Shown: in pieces, positions 53,945 through 62,858 of the stretch
How the letters are laid out: every line of letters begins with the position of its first letter
How positions within the stretch are numbered: position 1 is the stretch's first letter
Notes under the pieces: model-generated
Seen by the model: only the letters and a program-made list of their open reading frames with translations
Told to the model about the DNA's origin: nothing
Databases searched by the model: none
Program-made: the position numbers and the translations under genes
Origin: Hohaiivirga sp031546825
Lineage (GTDB): Bacteria; Pseudomonadota; Alphaproteobacteria; Rhizobiales; Beijerinckiaceae
Reading direction: 5' to 3'
Length of the DNA: 64,000 bases
Assembly: GCA_031546825.1 (NCBI GenBank)
Contig: JAVBJU010000023.1
Span: 40,260 to 104,259, forward strand

Positions 53945-54179
53945 TAGCGACCGTTTGACACGCGATAAATTCGGGGTGCGGATATGAGCGAGTCAACGCC
54001 GAAACGCGTTTGCGACGCGTATGATTTCACCGATTATCATGCCTTGAGCAAAGCGGTCGCAGGCTATCCGCGCGTATGCCCCCGCAACAACATGTAGGGT
54101 TATAGGGGCATATTCCCCACGTGGGCTTTCGCCTCTAACCCCGATTTTGCCGCCATTACCTTCGCCAAGGAAAGAGTTC
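53945..54179 (+). other. infB-rbfA spacer with hairpins and a 37-codon frame
   Basis: The 235-base spacer is long for this operon. It contains a 37-codon ATG frame (53984-54097) preceded by GGGGTG, of doubtful meaning, and a structured segment (about 54094-54140) with AGGGG/CCCCA pairing, the palindrome CCCACGTGGG (54116-54125), and GGGTTA/TAACCC arms. It could be an rbfA leader. Confidence 0.4.
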
Positions 54180-54590
54180 ATGGCCAAACGTCCTGAATTA
54201 AAAGGTCCAACACAGCGCCAACAGCGCGTGGCCGAACTTATCCGCCATGCGCTGGCTGAAATTCTCGCGCGCGGCGAGGTGCATGATGAGGTGTTGCAAG
54301 GGCATGTGATCACCGTGCCGGAAGTGCGTATGTCGCCCGACCTCAAGCTCGCCACCTGTTATGTGATGCCGCTTGGCGGCAAGGATGAAGACGCCGTGCG
54401 CAAAGCACTGGCCCGTCATAAAAATTACCTGCGCCATGAGATCGCCACGCGCGTCAATCTCAAATACGCGCCGGACCTGCGCTTCATGCGCGACGAAACA
54501 TTCGACGAAGCCGACCGGATCACCAAACTGCTGCGCACGGAATCCGTGCAGCGCGACCTGGTGAAGCCCGTGAAAGACACCGAAGAATAA
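54180..54590 (+). CDS. rbfA: 30S ribosome-binding factor A
   Basis: The 136-residue KH-like protein (QRQQRVAELIRHALAEILARGEVHDEVLQGHVITVPEVRMSPDLKLATCYVMPL) matches RbfA, a 16S rRNA processing and cold-adaptation factor. ATG 54180 follows AAGGAAAGAG; the frame is open 33 bases upstream. It is followed by truB after 21 bases. Length is typical for alphaproteobacteria. Confidence 0.95.
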   Translation: MAKRPELKGPTQRQQRVAELIRHALAEILARGEVHDEVLQGHVITVPEVRMSPDLKLATCYVMPLGGKDEDAVRKALARHKNYLRHEIATRVNLKYAPDLRFMRDETFDEADRITKLLRTESVQRDLVKPVKDTEE

Positions 54591-54611
54591 ACCGACCGAA
54601 GCGACGGACTT

Positions 54612-55538
54612 ATGACCGAGAACAGCGAAAAACCGGCCCGCAAAGCCCAGCCCCCCAAGCGGCCAAAATTCGACATCCACGGCTGGGTGATCCTCGACAA
54701 AGGTGTCGGGCTCACCTCGACGCGCGCCGTTTCCATGGTCAAACATCTGTTCTCCGCCAAAAAGGCGGGCCATGCTGGTACGCTTGATCCGCTCGCCTCC
54801 GGCATTTTGCCGATCGCGCTGGGCGAGGCCACCAAAACCGTGCCTTACGTGATGGAAAGCCGCAAATCCTACGTCTTCACCGTGGAATGGGGCTCGGAAA
54901 CCACCACCGATGACACCGAAGGCGAGGTGACGCAGCGTTCCGACAAGGTGCCAAGTCGCGCCGAAGTCGAGGCGTTGCTGCCGCGCTTCACCGGCACGAT
55001 TTCACAGGTGCCCCCGCAATTTTCCGCCATCAAGGTGCAGGGCGAACGGGCCTACGACATCGCCCGCAGCGGCGAGGAAGTCGAACTGCAAGCCCGTGAG
55101 GTCGAAATTGAGCGGCTCGTCGTTATCTCCCATGACGGCAATCGCAGCGTGATTACCGCCGATTGTGGAAAGGGCACCTATGTGCGCTCCATTGCCCGCG
55201 ATCTGGGCCGTGAACTTGGCTGTTTCGGCCATGTCGCGGCACTACGCCGCACCCGCGTCGGCCACTTCACCGAAGAAAACGCCATCACCATCGACGAACT
55301 CGAAACCGACCCCGGTGCCTTACGCCCAGTGGAGCTGGGCCTCGGCGAGTTGCCCGAAGTGATCGTCACCCGCGACGCCGCCGCCCGCCTGATGCGCGGC
55401 CAATCCACCATCCTGCGCGGCCGCGACGCCCCGCTCGAAGGCAAGCTCTACGCCACCTGCGACGGTACGCTGGTTGCGGTGGGTGAAGTGCAGCGCGGCG
55501 AATTTGTCCCGCACCGGGTGTTTAATCTGGGGGCGTGA
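54612..55538 (+). CDS. truB: tRNA pseudouridine(55) synthase
   Basis: TruB makes pseudouridine at position 55 of tRNA. The 308-residue enzyme has the catalytic Asp in GHAGTLDPLASGILPIALG (about residues 55-73), the KSYVFTVEWG sheet, VPPQFSAIKVQGERAY and the RNA-binding GTYVRSIARDLGRELG. It follows rbfA by 21 bases. A short C-terminal PUA-like part is present. No defects are seen. Confidence 0.96.
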   Translation: MTENSEKPARKAQPPKRPKFDIHGWVILDKGVGLTSTRAVSMVKHLFSAKKAGHAGTLDPLASGILPIALGEATKTVPYVMESRKSYVFTVEWGSETTTDDTEGEVTQRSDKVPSRAEVEALLPRFTGTISQVPPQFSAIKVQGERAYDIARSGEEVELQAREVEIERLVVISHDGNRSVITADCGKGTYVRSIARDLGRELGCFGHVAALRRTRVGHFTEENAITIDELETDPGALRPVELGLGELPEVIVTRDAAARLMRGQSTILRGRDAPLEGKLYATCDGTLVAVGEVQRGEFVPHRVFNLGA

Positions 55539-55663
55539 TCGAAGGCACATAATGGGTTCAACTGACCCGGACGACCCTTCAAAAAGCGAAACAAACGCCC
55601 TATGCTGCTCGGCAACAAGGAGTCGGCATCTCATCCTTTTGCCGACAGCACAGGGACCCGACC

Positions 55664-56812
55664 ATGAAATTCTCCTACTACAACCCCACCCGCATTCTGT
55701 TCGGCAATGGCCAGATCACCGAGATCGCCAAACTTATTCCTGCTGGCAAAAAGGTGCTGGTCACCTATGGCGGCGGTTCGATCAAGAAGAACGGTGTGTT
55801 CGATCAGGTGAAGGAAGCGCTCAAGGCTTTCGAGTGGTTCGAGTTTTCCGGCATTGAGCCCAACCCCACCGTTGAGACGCTTGACCGGGCGGTCGCGCTT
55901 GCCAAGGAGAAGAAGGTTGACTTCGTTCTCGCGGTCGGCGGCGGGTCCGTGATTGACGGCTCGAAATACATCGCGGCTGCCGCCCTTTATGACGGCAATG
56001 GCTGGGATATTCTGGAAAAGAAATATGTGGTGGCAAAGGCGCTGCCGCTTGGTGCCGTGCTGACATTGCCCGCCACCGCCTCCGAGGCTAACCCCACGGC
56101 GGTGATCTCAAAGAAGGCAACCGCCGCAAAGCTCGCTTTCAACTCACCCCATTGCTACCCGGTTTTCGCGATCATGGACCCGGAAGTTATGGCAACTCTG
56201 CCGGAGCGCCAGATTGCCAATGGTCTGGTCGACAGCTTCATCCATGTGTGTGAGCAATATGTCACCCGGCCCGTCGGCGCGATGGTACAGGATGGCTATT
56301 GCGAAGCCCTGCTGAAAACCCTCAAAAACCTGATCGAGCATTACGACCAGCACAATGAACCCGCGTGGCGCGAAAACCTGATGTGGGCTGCCAATCAGGC
56401 GCTCAACGGGTTGATCGGTCTCGGTGTGCCGGGCGACTGGGGCACCCACCGCATCGGCCATGAACTCACCGCCATGTTCGGCATTGATCACGCCCGCACT
56501 CTCACCATCGTGCAGCCGGCGCTGTTCCGTGAAATGATGCATGAGAAGGCGGCAAAGCTCGAACAGATGGGCCGCAATGTCTTCGGCCTGCCGGAGAGCG
56601 CAGACCTCGCCGAACGCACCATCCAGGCCATCGAGGCGCTTTACCGCAAGGTCGGTATGCCGGTACGCTTCAGCGATTGCGATATCACGGCGGCGGATAC
56701 AGTAGCCAAGCTCGTTGGCGCGCTGAAAGAACACGGCATGACCGCGCTCGGCGAGAACGCCAACATTACCCCCGAGGTGTCGGAGCGCATTCTGACTCGC
56801 GCCATGAAGTGA
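55664..56812 (+). CDS. Iron-containing alcohol dehydrogenase, YqhD-like
   Basis: The 382-residue protein is a group III metal-dependent alcohol dehydrogenase closely resembling E. coli YqhD, an NADPH-dependent aldehyde reductase. Signatures are TPTRILFGNGQITE-like start, GGGSIKKNGV, LAVGGGSVIDGSKY (nucleotide binding), and the metal-ligand segments IGHELTAMFGIDHARTL. It lies between truB and rpsO, where most alphaproteobacteria have nothing. It probably detoxifies short aldehydes. Own promoter likely because of 125-base gaps. Confidence 0.9.
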   Translation: MKFSYYNPTRILFGNGQITEIAKLIPAGKKVLVTYGGGSIKKNGVFDQVKEALKAFEWFEFSGIEPNPTVETLDRAVALAKEKKVDFVLAVGGGSVIDGSKYIAAAALYDGNGWDILEKKYVVAKALPLGAVLTLPATASEANPTAVISKKATAAKLAFNSPHCYPVFAIMDPEVMATLPERQIANGLVDSFIHVCEQYVTRPVGAMVQDGYCEALLKTLKNLIEHYDQHNEPAWRENLMWAANQALNGLIGLGVPGDWGTHRIGHELTAMFGIDHARTLTIVQPALFREMMHEKAAKLEQMGRNVFGLPESADLAERTIQAIEALYRKVGMPVRFSDCDITAADTVAKLVGALKEHGMTALGENANITPEVSERILTRAMK

Positions 56813-56990
56813 GCACCGGAGCCACGACTATAATTTAGCTGGCGTTTTGCCCGTTTTTATGCGATTGCCAAACGGCTCGGACCAAAAAAAGGCCCGGGCT
56901 GTTTTCGTTTGCGACCTTGCTGGACGACATCCCGGCATGGCTGAGAATGCGGAAACACCTGTTAATCTTTTGATATCGAAAGGAAATACG

Positions 56991-57260
56991 ATGTCGATCA
57001 CTGCAGAGCGCAAGAACGCGCTTATCAAGGAATATGGCAAGAAGGAAGGCGACACCGGTTCTCCGGAAGTTCAGATCGCCATTCTGACCGAGCGCATCAC
57101 CAACCTGACCGGGCACTTCAAGACCCACGCCAAGGATAACCATTCCCGGCGCGGTCTGCTCAAGCTGGTCTCGATGCGCCGTTCGCTTCTCGACTACCTG
57201 AAGGGTAAGGAAGAGGCCCGTTACAAGGACGTCATCCAGCGCCTCGGTATCCGTCGCTAA
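56991..57260 (+). CDS. rpsO: 30S ribosomal protein S15
   Basis: The 89-residue protein starts MSITAERKNALIKEYG and carries the S15 signature HAKDNHSRRGLLKLVSMRRSLLDYL. ATG 56991 follows AAAGGAAATACG. In many bacteria S15 represses its own mRNA through a leader pseudoknot; the 178-base leader here has not been shown to do so. pnp follows. Confidence 0.97.
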   Translation: MSITAERKNALIKEYGKKEGDTGSPEVQIAILTERITNLTGHFKTHAKDNHSRRGLLKLVSMRRSLLDYLKGKEEARYKDVIQRLGIRR

Positions 57261-57574
57261 GCATTCCTGCCGCTTTGCGGGCTCCGGCCCGCAGCGCAAA
57301 CTTCTGACTGCCGCCCTGGCCGAATTTTTCGGCGGGGCGGCGTCACCTTACTTTTCCAAATCGAAGCTGGCCGTTCAGGGCCGCGATTTGAAGAGTTTAC
57401 GGCGTATCTCGCCGAAATCTGAACGGATCATTCCGGCCGACATGGGGTCTGCCGGAAATCCGCGGTCGCCGTGATGGCCATGGCAGGATCGCAAGGCGCT
57501 TCATCTCCCAAATCCTGAAGCGTCTCGCCGTCTTGCTCTGGTCTTGCTAGGCCGCAAGTATGAAAGAAATATAT
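57261..57574 (+). promoter_or_regulatory. rpsO-pnp intergenic region with strong hairpins
   Basis: These 314 bases hold no gene but several stable hairpins: GCGGGC/GCCCGC with TCCG loop (57277-57292), TTCCGGC/GCCGGAA (57431-57457), and CGCTTCA/TGAAGCG (57497-57522), besides the large stem at 57310-57341. In other proteobacteria the pnp leader is cut by RNase III and gives autoregulation by PNPase; these hairpins are candidates for that. Confidence 0.55.
57310..57341 (+). terminator. Large GC-rich hairpin after rpsO
   Basis: GCCGCCC pairs with GGGCGGC, then GCCGAA with TTCGGC, around a TTT loop. The 3' flank TCACCTTACTTTTCC is only moderately T-rich, so it may be a terminator or an RNase III substrate. 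Confidence 0.55.
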
Positions 57575-59737
57575 ATGTTTGATATTCAACGCGAAGAACT
57601 GATGTGGGCTGGTCGTAAGCTGGTGCTCGAGACCGGCAAGATGGCCCGTCAGGCTGACGGCGCCGTGCTTGCCACCTATGGCGACACCACCGTGCTCGCC
57701 ACCGTGGTTTCCGCCAAGGAGCCGAAGCCCGGTCAGGATTTCTTCCCCCTCACCGTGAATTACCAGGAGCGTACCTACGCCGCTGGCCGCATTCCCGGTG
57801 GTTACTTCAAGCGCGAAGGCCGCCCGACCGAGCGTGAAACGCTGATCTGCCGCCTGATCGACCGCCCGATCCGCCCGCTCTTCGCCGAAGGTTACCGCAA
57901 CGACACCCAGATCGTCGTGACCGTGCTGTCGCACGACCTCGAGAATGATCCCGATGTGGTCGGCATGGTCGCTGCTTCCGCCGCGCTCACGCTCTCCGGC
58001 ATCCCCTTCATGGGCCCGATTGGTGCCGCCCGCGTTGGCTACATCAACGGCGAGTACGTACTCAACCCGCTGATCACCGAGTTTGAGGAATCATCTCTCG
58101 AACTGATGGTCGCCGGCACGGCTGACGCGGTTCTGATGGTTGAATCGGAAGCCAAGGAATTGCCGGAAGACGTGATGCTCGGTGCCGTGATGTTCGGTCA
58201 TCAGCACTTCCAGCCAGTTATTGATGCGATCATTCGCCTCGCCGAAAAGGCCGCGAAAGAGCCGCGCAACTTCCAGGCAACCGATCTCGCACACGTCGAA
58301 AAGGCCGTGCTGAAGATCGCCGAAAAGGACCTGCGCAAGGCCTACCAGATCACCGCCAAGCAGGAGCGTTATGCTGCTGTTGACGCAGTGCGCGAAAAGG
58401 TGATGGCCGAGCTCTGCCCGTCAGAAGGCGAAGCCAAGTTCACCGCTGAAGAACTGAAAGTCACCTTCAAGGAAGTCCAGGCCAAGATCGTGCGCTGGAA
58501 CATTCTCGACGACGGCCGCCGCATCGATGGCCGCGACGTCAAGACGGTCCGCAAGATTGTCTCGGAAGTTGGCATCCTGCCGCGCACCCACGGTTCTGCC
58601 CTGTTTACCCGTGGCGAAACCCAGGCGCTGGTTGTGGCCACGCTCGGCACTGGCGATGATGAGCAGTTCATCGATCAGCTCACCGGCACCACTCGCGAAA
58701 CCTTCATGCTGCACTACAACTTCCCCCCCTACTCGGTGGGTGAGACGGGCCGCATGGGTTCCCCGGGTCGCCGCGAGATCGGTCACGGCAAGCTCGCATG
58801 GCGTGCCATGCGTCCGATACTTCCCGCCAAGCATGACTTCCCCTACACCTTGCGTGTGGTCTCGGAAATCACCGAATCCAACGGCTCCTCGTCGATGGCA
58901 ACCGTCTGCGGCACCTCGCTCGCACTGATGGACGCTGGCGTGCCGTTGAAGCGCCCGGTGGCGGGTATCGCCATGGGCCTCATCCTTGAAGACAAGCGCT
59001 TTGCCGTGCTGTCCGACATCCTCGGCGACGAAGATCACCTCGGCGACATGGACTTCAAGGTGGCGGGTACCGATCAGGGCATCACCACGATGCAGATGGA
59101 CATCAAGATCGCCGGTATCACCGAAGAGATCATGAAGGTCGCTCTCACCCAGGCCAAGGATGGCCGCATGCACATCCTCGGCGAGATGGCCAAAGCCCTC
59201 ACCACACCGCGCGCCGAGCTCGGTGAATACGCCCCGCGCATCGAAGTGATGCAGATCCCCACCGACAAGATCCGTGAAGTGATCGGCACCGGCGGTAAGG
59301 TCATCCGCGAGATCGTGGAAAAGACCGGCGCCAAGGTCGACATTCAGGACGACGGCACCGTCAAGATTGCCTCGGCTGACGCCAAGTCGATCAAGGCAGC
59401 CTTTGCCTGGATCCACTCCATCGTTGCCGAGCCGGAAGCTGGCGTGATCTATGAAGGCACCGTGGTCAAGATCATGGAATTCGGCGCTTTCGTGAACTTC
59501 TTCGGCGCCCGCGACGGCCTCGTCCACATCTCGGAACTGGCCGCGCGTCGCGTTGCCAAGGTCTCGGACGTGGTCAAGGAAGGCGACAAGGTCAAGGTCA
59601 AGTTCCTCGGCGCTGACGACCGTGGCAAGATCCGCCTGTCCATGAAGGTGGTCGATCAGGAGACCGGTGAAGACCTCACCGAAAAGCTCAAGGCCGAACG
59701 CGACGCGGAAAAGAGCCGCTCCCGCGACGGTGAATAA
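57575..59737 (+). CDS. pnp: Polyribonucleotide nucleotidyltransferase (PNPase)
   Basis: PNPase degrades RNA 3' to 5' with phosphate. The 720-residue protein has two RNase PH domains (FPLTVNYQERTYAAGRIPGGYFKREGRP in the first; LMDAGVPLKRPVAGIAMGLI and MQMDIKIAGITEEIMKVAL in the second), a KH domain (GTGGKVIREIVEKTGAKVDI) and an S1 domain (EGTVVKIMEFGAFVNFFGARDGLVHISEL). I take ATG 57575 (MFDIQREEL), the family start, over a longer one. It may act with the Suv3-like helicase. Confidence 0.96.
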   Translation: MFDIQREELMWAGRKLVLETGKMARQADGAVLATYGDTTVLATVVSAKEPKPGQDFFPLTVNYQERTYAAGRIPGGYFKREGRPTERETLICRLIDRPIRPLFAEGYRNDTQIVVTVLSHDLENDPDVVGMVAASAALTLSGIPFMGPIGAARVGYINGEYVLNPLITEFEESSLELMVAGTADAVLMVESEAKELPEDVMLGAVMFGHQHFQPVIDAIIRLAEKAAKEPRNFQATDLAHVEKAVLKIAEKDLRKAYQITAKQERYAAVDAVREKVMAELCPSEGEAKFTAEELKVTFKEVQAKIVRWNILDDGRRIDGRDVKTVRKIVSEVGILPRTHGSALFTRGETQALVVATLGTGDDEQFIDQLTGTTRETFMLHYNFPPYSVGETGRMGSPGRREIGHGKLAWRAMRPILPAKHDFPYTLRVVSEITESNGSSSMATVCGTSLALMDAGVPLKRPVAGIAMGLILEDKRFAVLSDILGDEDHLGDMDFKVAGTDQGITTMQMDIKIAGITEEIMKVALTQAKDGRMHILGEMAKALTTPRAELGEYAPRIEVMQIPTDKIREVIGTGGKVIREIVEKTGAKVDIQDDGTVKIASADAKSIKAAFAWIHSIVAEPEAGVIYEGTVVKIMEFGAFVNFFGARDGLVHISELAARRVAKVSDVVKEGDKVKVKFLGADDRGKIRLSMKVVDQETGEDLTEKLKAERDAEKSRSRDGE

Positions 59738-59772
59738 GCCTTTGCTCCAGACCATAACTTCGCTTTAAAATG

Positions 59773-59803
59773 AGCCCGCCGGAGATGATCCGGCGGGCTT
59801 TTT
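59773..59803 (+). terminator. Rho-independent terminator after pnp
   Basis: AGCCCGCCGGA pairs perfectly (11 bp) with TCCGGCGGGCT around GATGA and runs into TTTTT. Confidence 0.92.
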
Positions 59804-59817
59804 GCTGAGAGCATATT

Positions 59818-60195
59818 ATGAATATCTTCACCGCTTATCTGGATGCAATGCGGCGGTATGTTGATTTCGACGGTCGGACATCCCGCTCCCAATATTGGTT
59901 TTTCGTTCTGGTATTCTATGGCGGCGGGATTCTCTTGCTAATGCTTCTTCCCAACGATTTTTTTCAACCGACGCTCGTTATTTTGTTCCTCGTTCACGCC
60001 TTGCCAAGTTTAGCAATCACAGTTCGACGATTGCATGATTTTGACGCCAGCGGTTGGTGGATGTTGTTACACGGCGTGCTGGGTATACTTTTCTCAATCG
60101 GCATCGGCTGTTTGCCCTCCAGCGAGGGTGATAACAGCTACGGCCCCTCGCCCCATTCCAACCCCTTGGACAAGCTCACCAACACATTCGAGTGA
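59818..60195 (+). CDS. DUF805 membrane protein
   Basis: The 125-residue protein has the DUF805 pattern: YVDFDGRTSRSQYWFFVLVFY near the start, then three to four membrane helices, and VRRLHDFDASGWWML. Function is unknown; such proteins are common in proteobacteria. It starts 14 bases after the pnp terminator, so its promoter must lie in or near the hairpin or come from read-through. GC content is lower than in pnp. Confidence 0.9.
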   Translation: MNIFTAYLDAMRRYVDFDGRTSRSQYWFFVLVFYGGGILLLMLLPNDFFQPTLVILFLVHALPSLAITVRRLHDFDASGWWMLLHGVLGILFSIGIGCLPSSEGDNSYGPSPHSNPLDKLTNTFE

Positions 60196-60221
60196 GCCAT
60201 AGAGTTTGCCCCCCCGAAATA

Positions 60222-60254
60222 AACAAAAGGCGCGAAACCCATCGGTTCCGCGCC
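60222..60254 (-). terminator. Rho-independent terminator of the ialB-like gene
   Basis: On the minus strand GGCGCGGAACC pairs with GGGTTTCGCGCC (one bulge or G-T) around a short loop and is followed by TTTTGTTTATTT. Confidence 0.85.
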
Positions 60255-60283
60255 CCTGGCTTTTCAGCAATGTCTGAAAAAGC

Positions 60284-60820
60284 TTACTTCTCGCGCACCA
60301 GGGCGTCGAGCGCCTGGGCGAAGCCCTTGGTGGAGCCTTCGATCTTGAGATCCTGGCCCATCTGGTTGCGATAGTTGACGTAGAAATTGTCGCCGACCTT
60401 CTTCAGGGCGGTGATCTGGGCATCGGTCAGCGTGGCCATTGCGTTGCAGATCTGGCCGTTACAGGCAACGTAGGCGAGATCAACGACTGACTTGCCGTCC
60501 TTGCCGGAAATCTTGACCGGCACATTGAGGATGGCGTTCAGCGGCAGCTGCGCGACGAACTGCATTTCCGGCTTGTCGGTGGTGGCGCGACCAATGGCGA
60601 CCACGGCGGCCACACCCTGCTGGTTGGACTTTTCGTCACGCACAACGATGGTGGAGCGGATTTCGCAAGCCTTAACCGACTTGTTGTCCTTTTGGGTGGA
60701 CGACGTGCAGCCCATCACCCAGGAGTCAAACGCCGTGGTGGTGGTGCTGGTCTGCTGGGCGGCGGCGGGCAGCGCGGCGGCAACGGCGAGGGGAAGAGCA
60801 AGCAGAAGGCTGCTACGCAT
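60284..60820 (-). CDS. Invasion-associated locus B (IalB) family protein
   Basis: The 178-residue protein has a signal peptide (MRSSLLLALPLAVAAALPAAAQQ) and an IalB-type mature domain: FDSWVMGC, CEIRSTIVV and YVACNGQICNAMATL, with conserved cysteine pairs likely to form disulphides. IalB was first linked to erythrocyte invasion in Bartonella, but the family is widespread in free-living Rhizobiales with unknown role. It faces the DUF805 gene and ends in a strong terminator. Confidence 0.9.
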   Translation of the reverse strand: MRSSLLLALPLAVAAALPAAAQQTSTTTTAFDSWVMGCTSSTQKDNKSVKACEIRSTIVVRDEKSNQQGVAAVVAIGRATTDKPEMQFVAQLPLNAILNVPVKISGKDGKSVVDLAYVACNGQICNAMATLTDAQITALKKVGDNFYVNYRNQMGQDLKIEGSTKGFAQALDALVREK

Positions 60821-61258
60821 TTTTTTGATCCTTTTAAGAAAACAAACCTACCGGCTTTTCCGGCTAATTTCGCCCTTTATTATTCCCCAAAACATGATCT
60901 TGCAACTGGCGCAGCCAAGCTATTTTTTGGCAGCATCTTCTATTACCGGAAACATCGCACTCAAAGCAGGGCTGCGTTTAACCGGATTGCCAGTTAAACG
61001 CAAAACGTTACGACATAAACAATATGGAATGAAGCGTGCTTCATGTGCGACGCGCCCCCTTCCAGCCCCATTTTTTTATCAATCCCCATGCCGATCGAAG
61101 CCCTCCAAGCACACAGCACCATCGCTTGCCCATGGGCGCGTGTGTTGAGGCACAAGGCATGCCGCCCGCCAAACCAGGCTTATAATATCTCTTGCACATA
61201 ATAAGCATGTCTATTATCTCTTGGCTTCTTAAATTTTTGCGAGTGGTGCCCTTCTCCC
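60821..61258. promoter_or_regulatory. Intergenic region, ialB-like gene to marR-type gene
   Basis: These 438 bases hold no gene. The divergent promoters must lie here. ATGAAGC/GCTTCAT (61029-61044, 2-base gap) is a palindrome nearer the ialB side. TATAAT at 61181-61186 is a good -10 hexamer. ATAATA/TATTAT (61198-61217, 8-base gap) lies 42 bases before the marR start and resembles a MarR operator. Confidence 0.45.
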
Positions 61259-61732
61259 ATGTCCCCTGCGCTCGACCATGACCCGCTGAACCTGCTGCAC
61301 GTCATCAGCCGCCTGCTGCGCGTGCTCACCGACAAACGGGCGCGCGAACATGGCATGACCCGGACGCAATGGGTGCTGCTGATGTGGGTTGCGCGGGAGC
61401 CGGGCATCACCCAACAGGCCATCGCCAGTCTTCTGGAAGTCGAGCCGATTTCGGTGGGGCGGCTGGTTGACAGGCTTGAGGCGCGCGGCTTCATCGAGCG
61501 GCGGCGCGATCCGGCAGATCGCCGCATCTGGCGGCTGCACAATCTGCCCGCCGCAACACCCGTGCTCGAAATCATTGGCTCAATCCGCGACGAACTGAAT
61601 ACGTCGCTGTTCTCCACTTTGACGAAAGAGCAGGTGGAAGCCCTGGTCGACACACTCCGTGCGATTAAGGCCAACCTTCTGGAAGAGCGTTCCGCACCCG
61701 ACACGAACCCCGACAAACCGAGTCACTCCTAA
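61259..61732 (+). CDS. MarR-family transcriptional regulator
   Basis: The 157-residue protein has a MarR winged helix (MTRTQWVLLMWVAREPGITQQAIASLLEVEPISVGRLVDRLEARGFIERR, residues 33-82) with the DPADRRIWRL wing. MarR proteins repress efflux operons until a ligand binds. The stop abuts the next gene's ATG (TAAATG), so it is co-expressed with the EmrA/EmrB-type efflux pair it probably controls. Confidence 0.93.
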   Translation: MSPALDHDPLNLLHVISRLLRVLTDKRAREHGMTRTQWVLLMWVAREPGITQQAIASLLEVEPISVGRLVDRLEARGFIERRRDPADRRIWRLHNLPAATPVLEIIGSIRDELNTSLFSTLTKEQVEALVDTLRAIKANLLEERSAPDTNPDKPSHS

Positions 61733-62842
61733 ATGTCCACAACCAACACCGACCTCAAATTCACCTCCGCCGAAACCCAAGAAGCCGAAATGCTGTCGCC
61801 TGCGCGCCGTGATGCGCTCAAGCGCAAGCTCCGCTCGCTTCTGATGATCGGCGGCATTGCCGTAGTCATCATCGGCGCACTCGGCTTCTGGTGGTTCGGC
61901 GGGCGCTATATCTCCATCGACAACGCCTATGTCGGAGCCAACAAGCTGCTGGTTTCGACCGATGTGTCTGGCATCGTCAAGGAAGTGACCGTGCGCGAAG
62001 GCCAGAAGGTCAAGGTGGGGGACGTGCTGTTCCGCCTCGACCCGTTACCGTTCCAGATTGCGCTCGACAAGGCCAATGCCCAGCTCGCCCAGACCAAACT
62101 CGGCCTTGAAGCCATGGAGCAGGATTACAAGCGGATGCAGAGCGACATCGCCACGCAAGCATCTCAGGTCAAACAGGCCCAAGCGACCTTCGACCGCTAT
62201 AATGCCCTGATCCACGACAACAATGTTTCGCAGGCGACCTTCGATCAGGCCCGTTTCGGGCTCGAATCGGCGCAGAGCAGCTTCACCTCCTTGCAACAGC
62301 AGGCGCGGGTGCAGTTGCTGCGTCTTGGCGGTAATATCGACGCCTCCGTCACCGACCATCCGCAATATCGCCAGGCCAAGGCCGACCGCGACGAGGCCCA
62401 GCGCCAGTTCGACCACACCACCGTGCGCGCGCCCTTTGGCGGCGTCGTCACCCACACCGATGCCACGCAACCCGGCCAATACCTCGCCGCCAACACCGCC
62501 GCCTTCGGCCTGGTCGATGACAGCGCAATCTGGGTCGATGCCAACCCCAAGGAAACCGATCTCACCCATGTGAAAGCTGGTGACCCGGTCACCGTCTCTG
62601 TGGATGCCTATCCCGGACGGGTGTGGAAAGGCCGCGTTGAAAGCGTTTCTCCGGCGTCAGGCTCGTCCTTCTCGATTTTGCCCGCCCAGAACTCCTCCGG
62701 AAACTGGGTCAAGGTGGTGCAGCGTGTCCCCGTCCGTATCCGGATCGAACCGGTGGCTGGTGACCCGGCCTTGCGGGTCGGCATGAGCGTCATCGCCGAT
62801 ATCGACACAGGCCATAAACGCGTGCTGTCCGAACTGTTCTGA
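61733..62842 (+). CDS. EmrA/HlyD-type membrane-fusion protein
   Basis: The 369-residue adaptor has one N-terminal membrane anchor (about residues 36-57), the biotinyl-lipoyl-like RYISIDNAYVGANKLLVSTDVSGIVKEV, a coiled-coil hairpin (about 110-200) and a beta-barrel domain (DTTVRAPFGGVVTH-like, TDLTHVKAGDPVTV). It belongs to the EmrA/HlyD family that links an inner-membrane exporter to an outer-membrane channel. It lies between the MarR gene and the MFS pump. Confidence 0.93.
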   Translation: MSTTNTDLKFTSAETQEAEMLSPARRDALKRKLRSLLMIGGIAVVIIGALGFWWFGGRYISIDNAYVGANKLLVSTDVSGIVKEVTVREGQKVKVGDVLFRLDPLPFQIALDKANAQLAQTKLGLEAMEQDYKRMQSDIATQASQVKQAQATFDRYNALIHDNNVSQATFDQARFGLESAQSSFTSLQQQARVQLLRLGGNIDASVTDHPQYRQAKADRDEAQRQFDHTTVRAPFGGVVTHTDATQPGQYLAANTAAFGLVDDSAIWVDANPKETDLTHVKAGDPVTVSVDAYPGRVWKGRVESVSPASGSSFSILPAQNSSGNWVKVVQRVPVRIRIEPVAGDPALRVGMSVIADIDTGHKRVLSELF

Positions 62843-62858
62843 ACGGATTTTAACGGCG

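Noticed and set aside
58421..59755. 444-codon minus-strand frame
   Set aside because: Antisense of pnp; His/Asp/Gly-rich composition is the complement of pnp codons.
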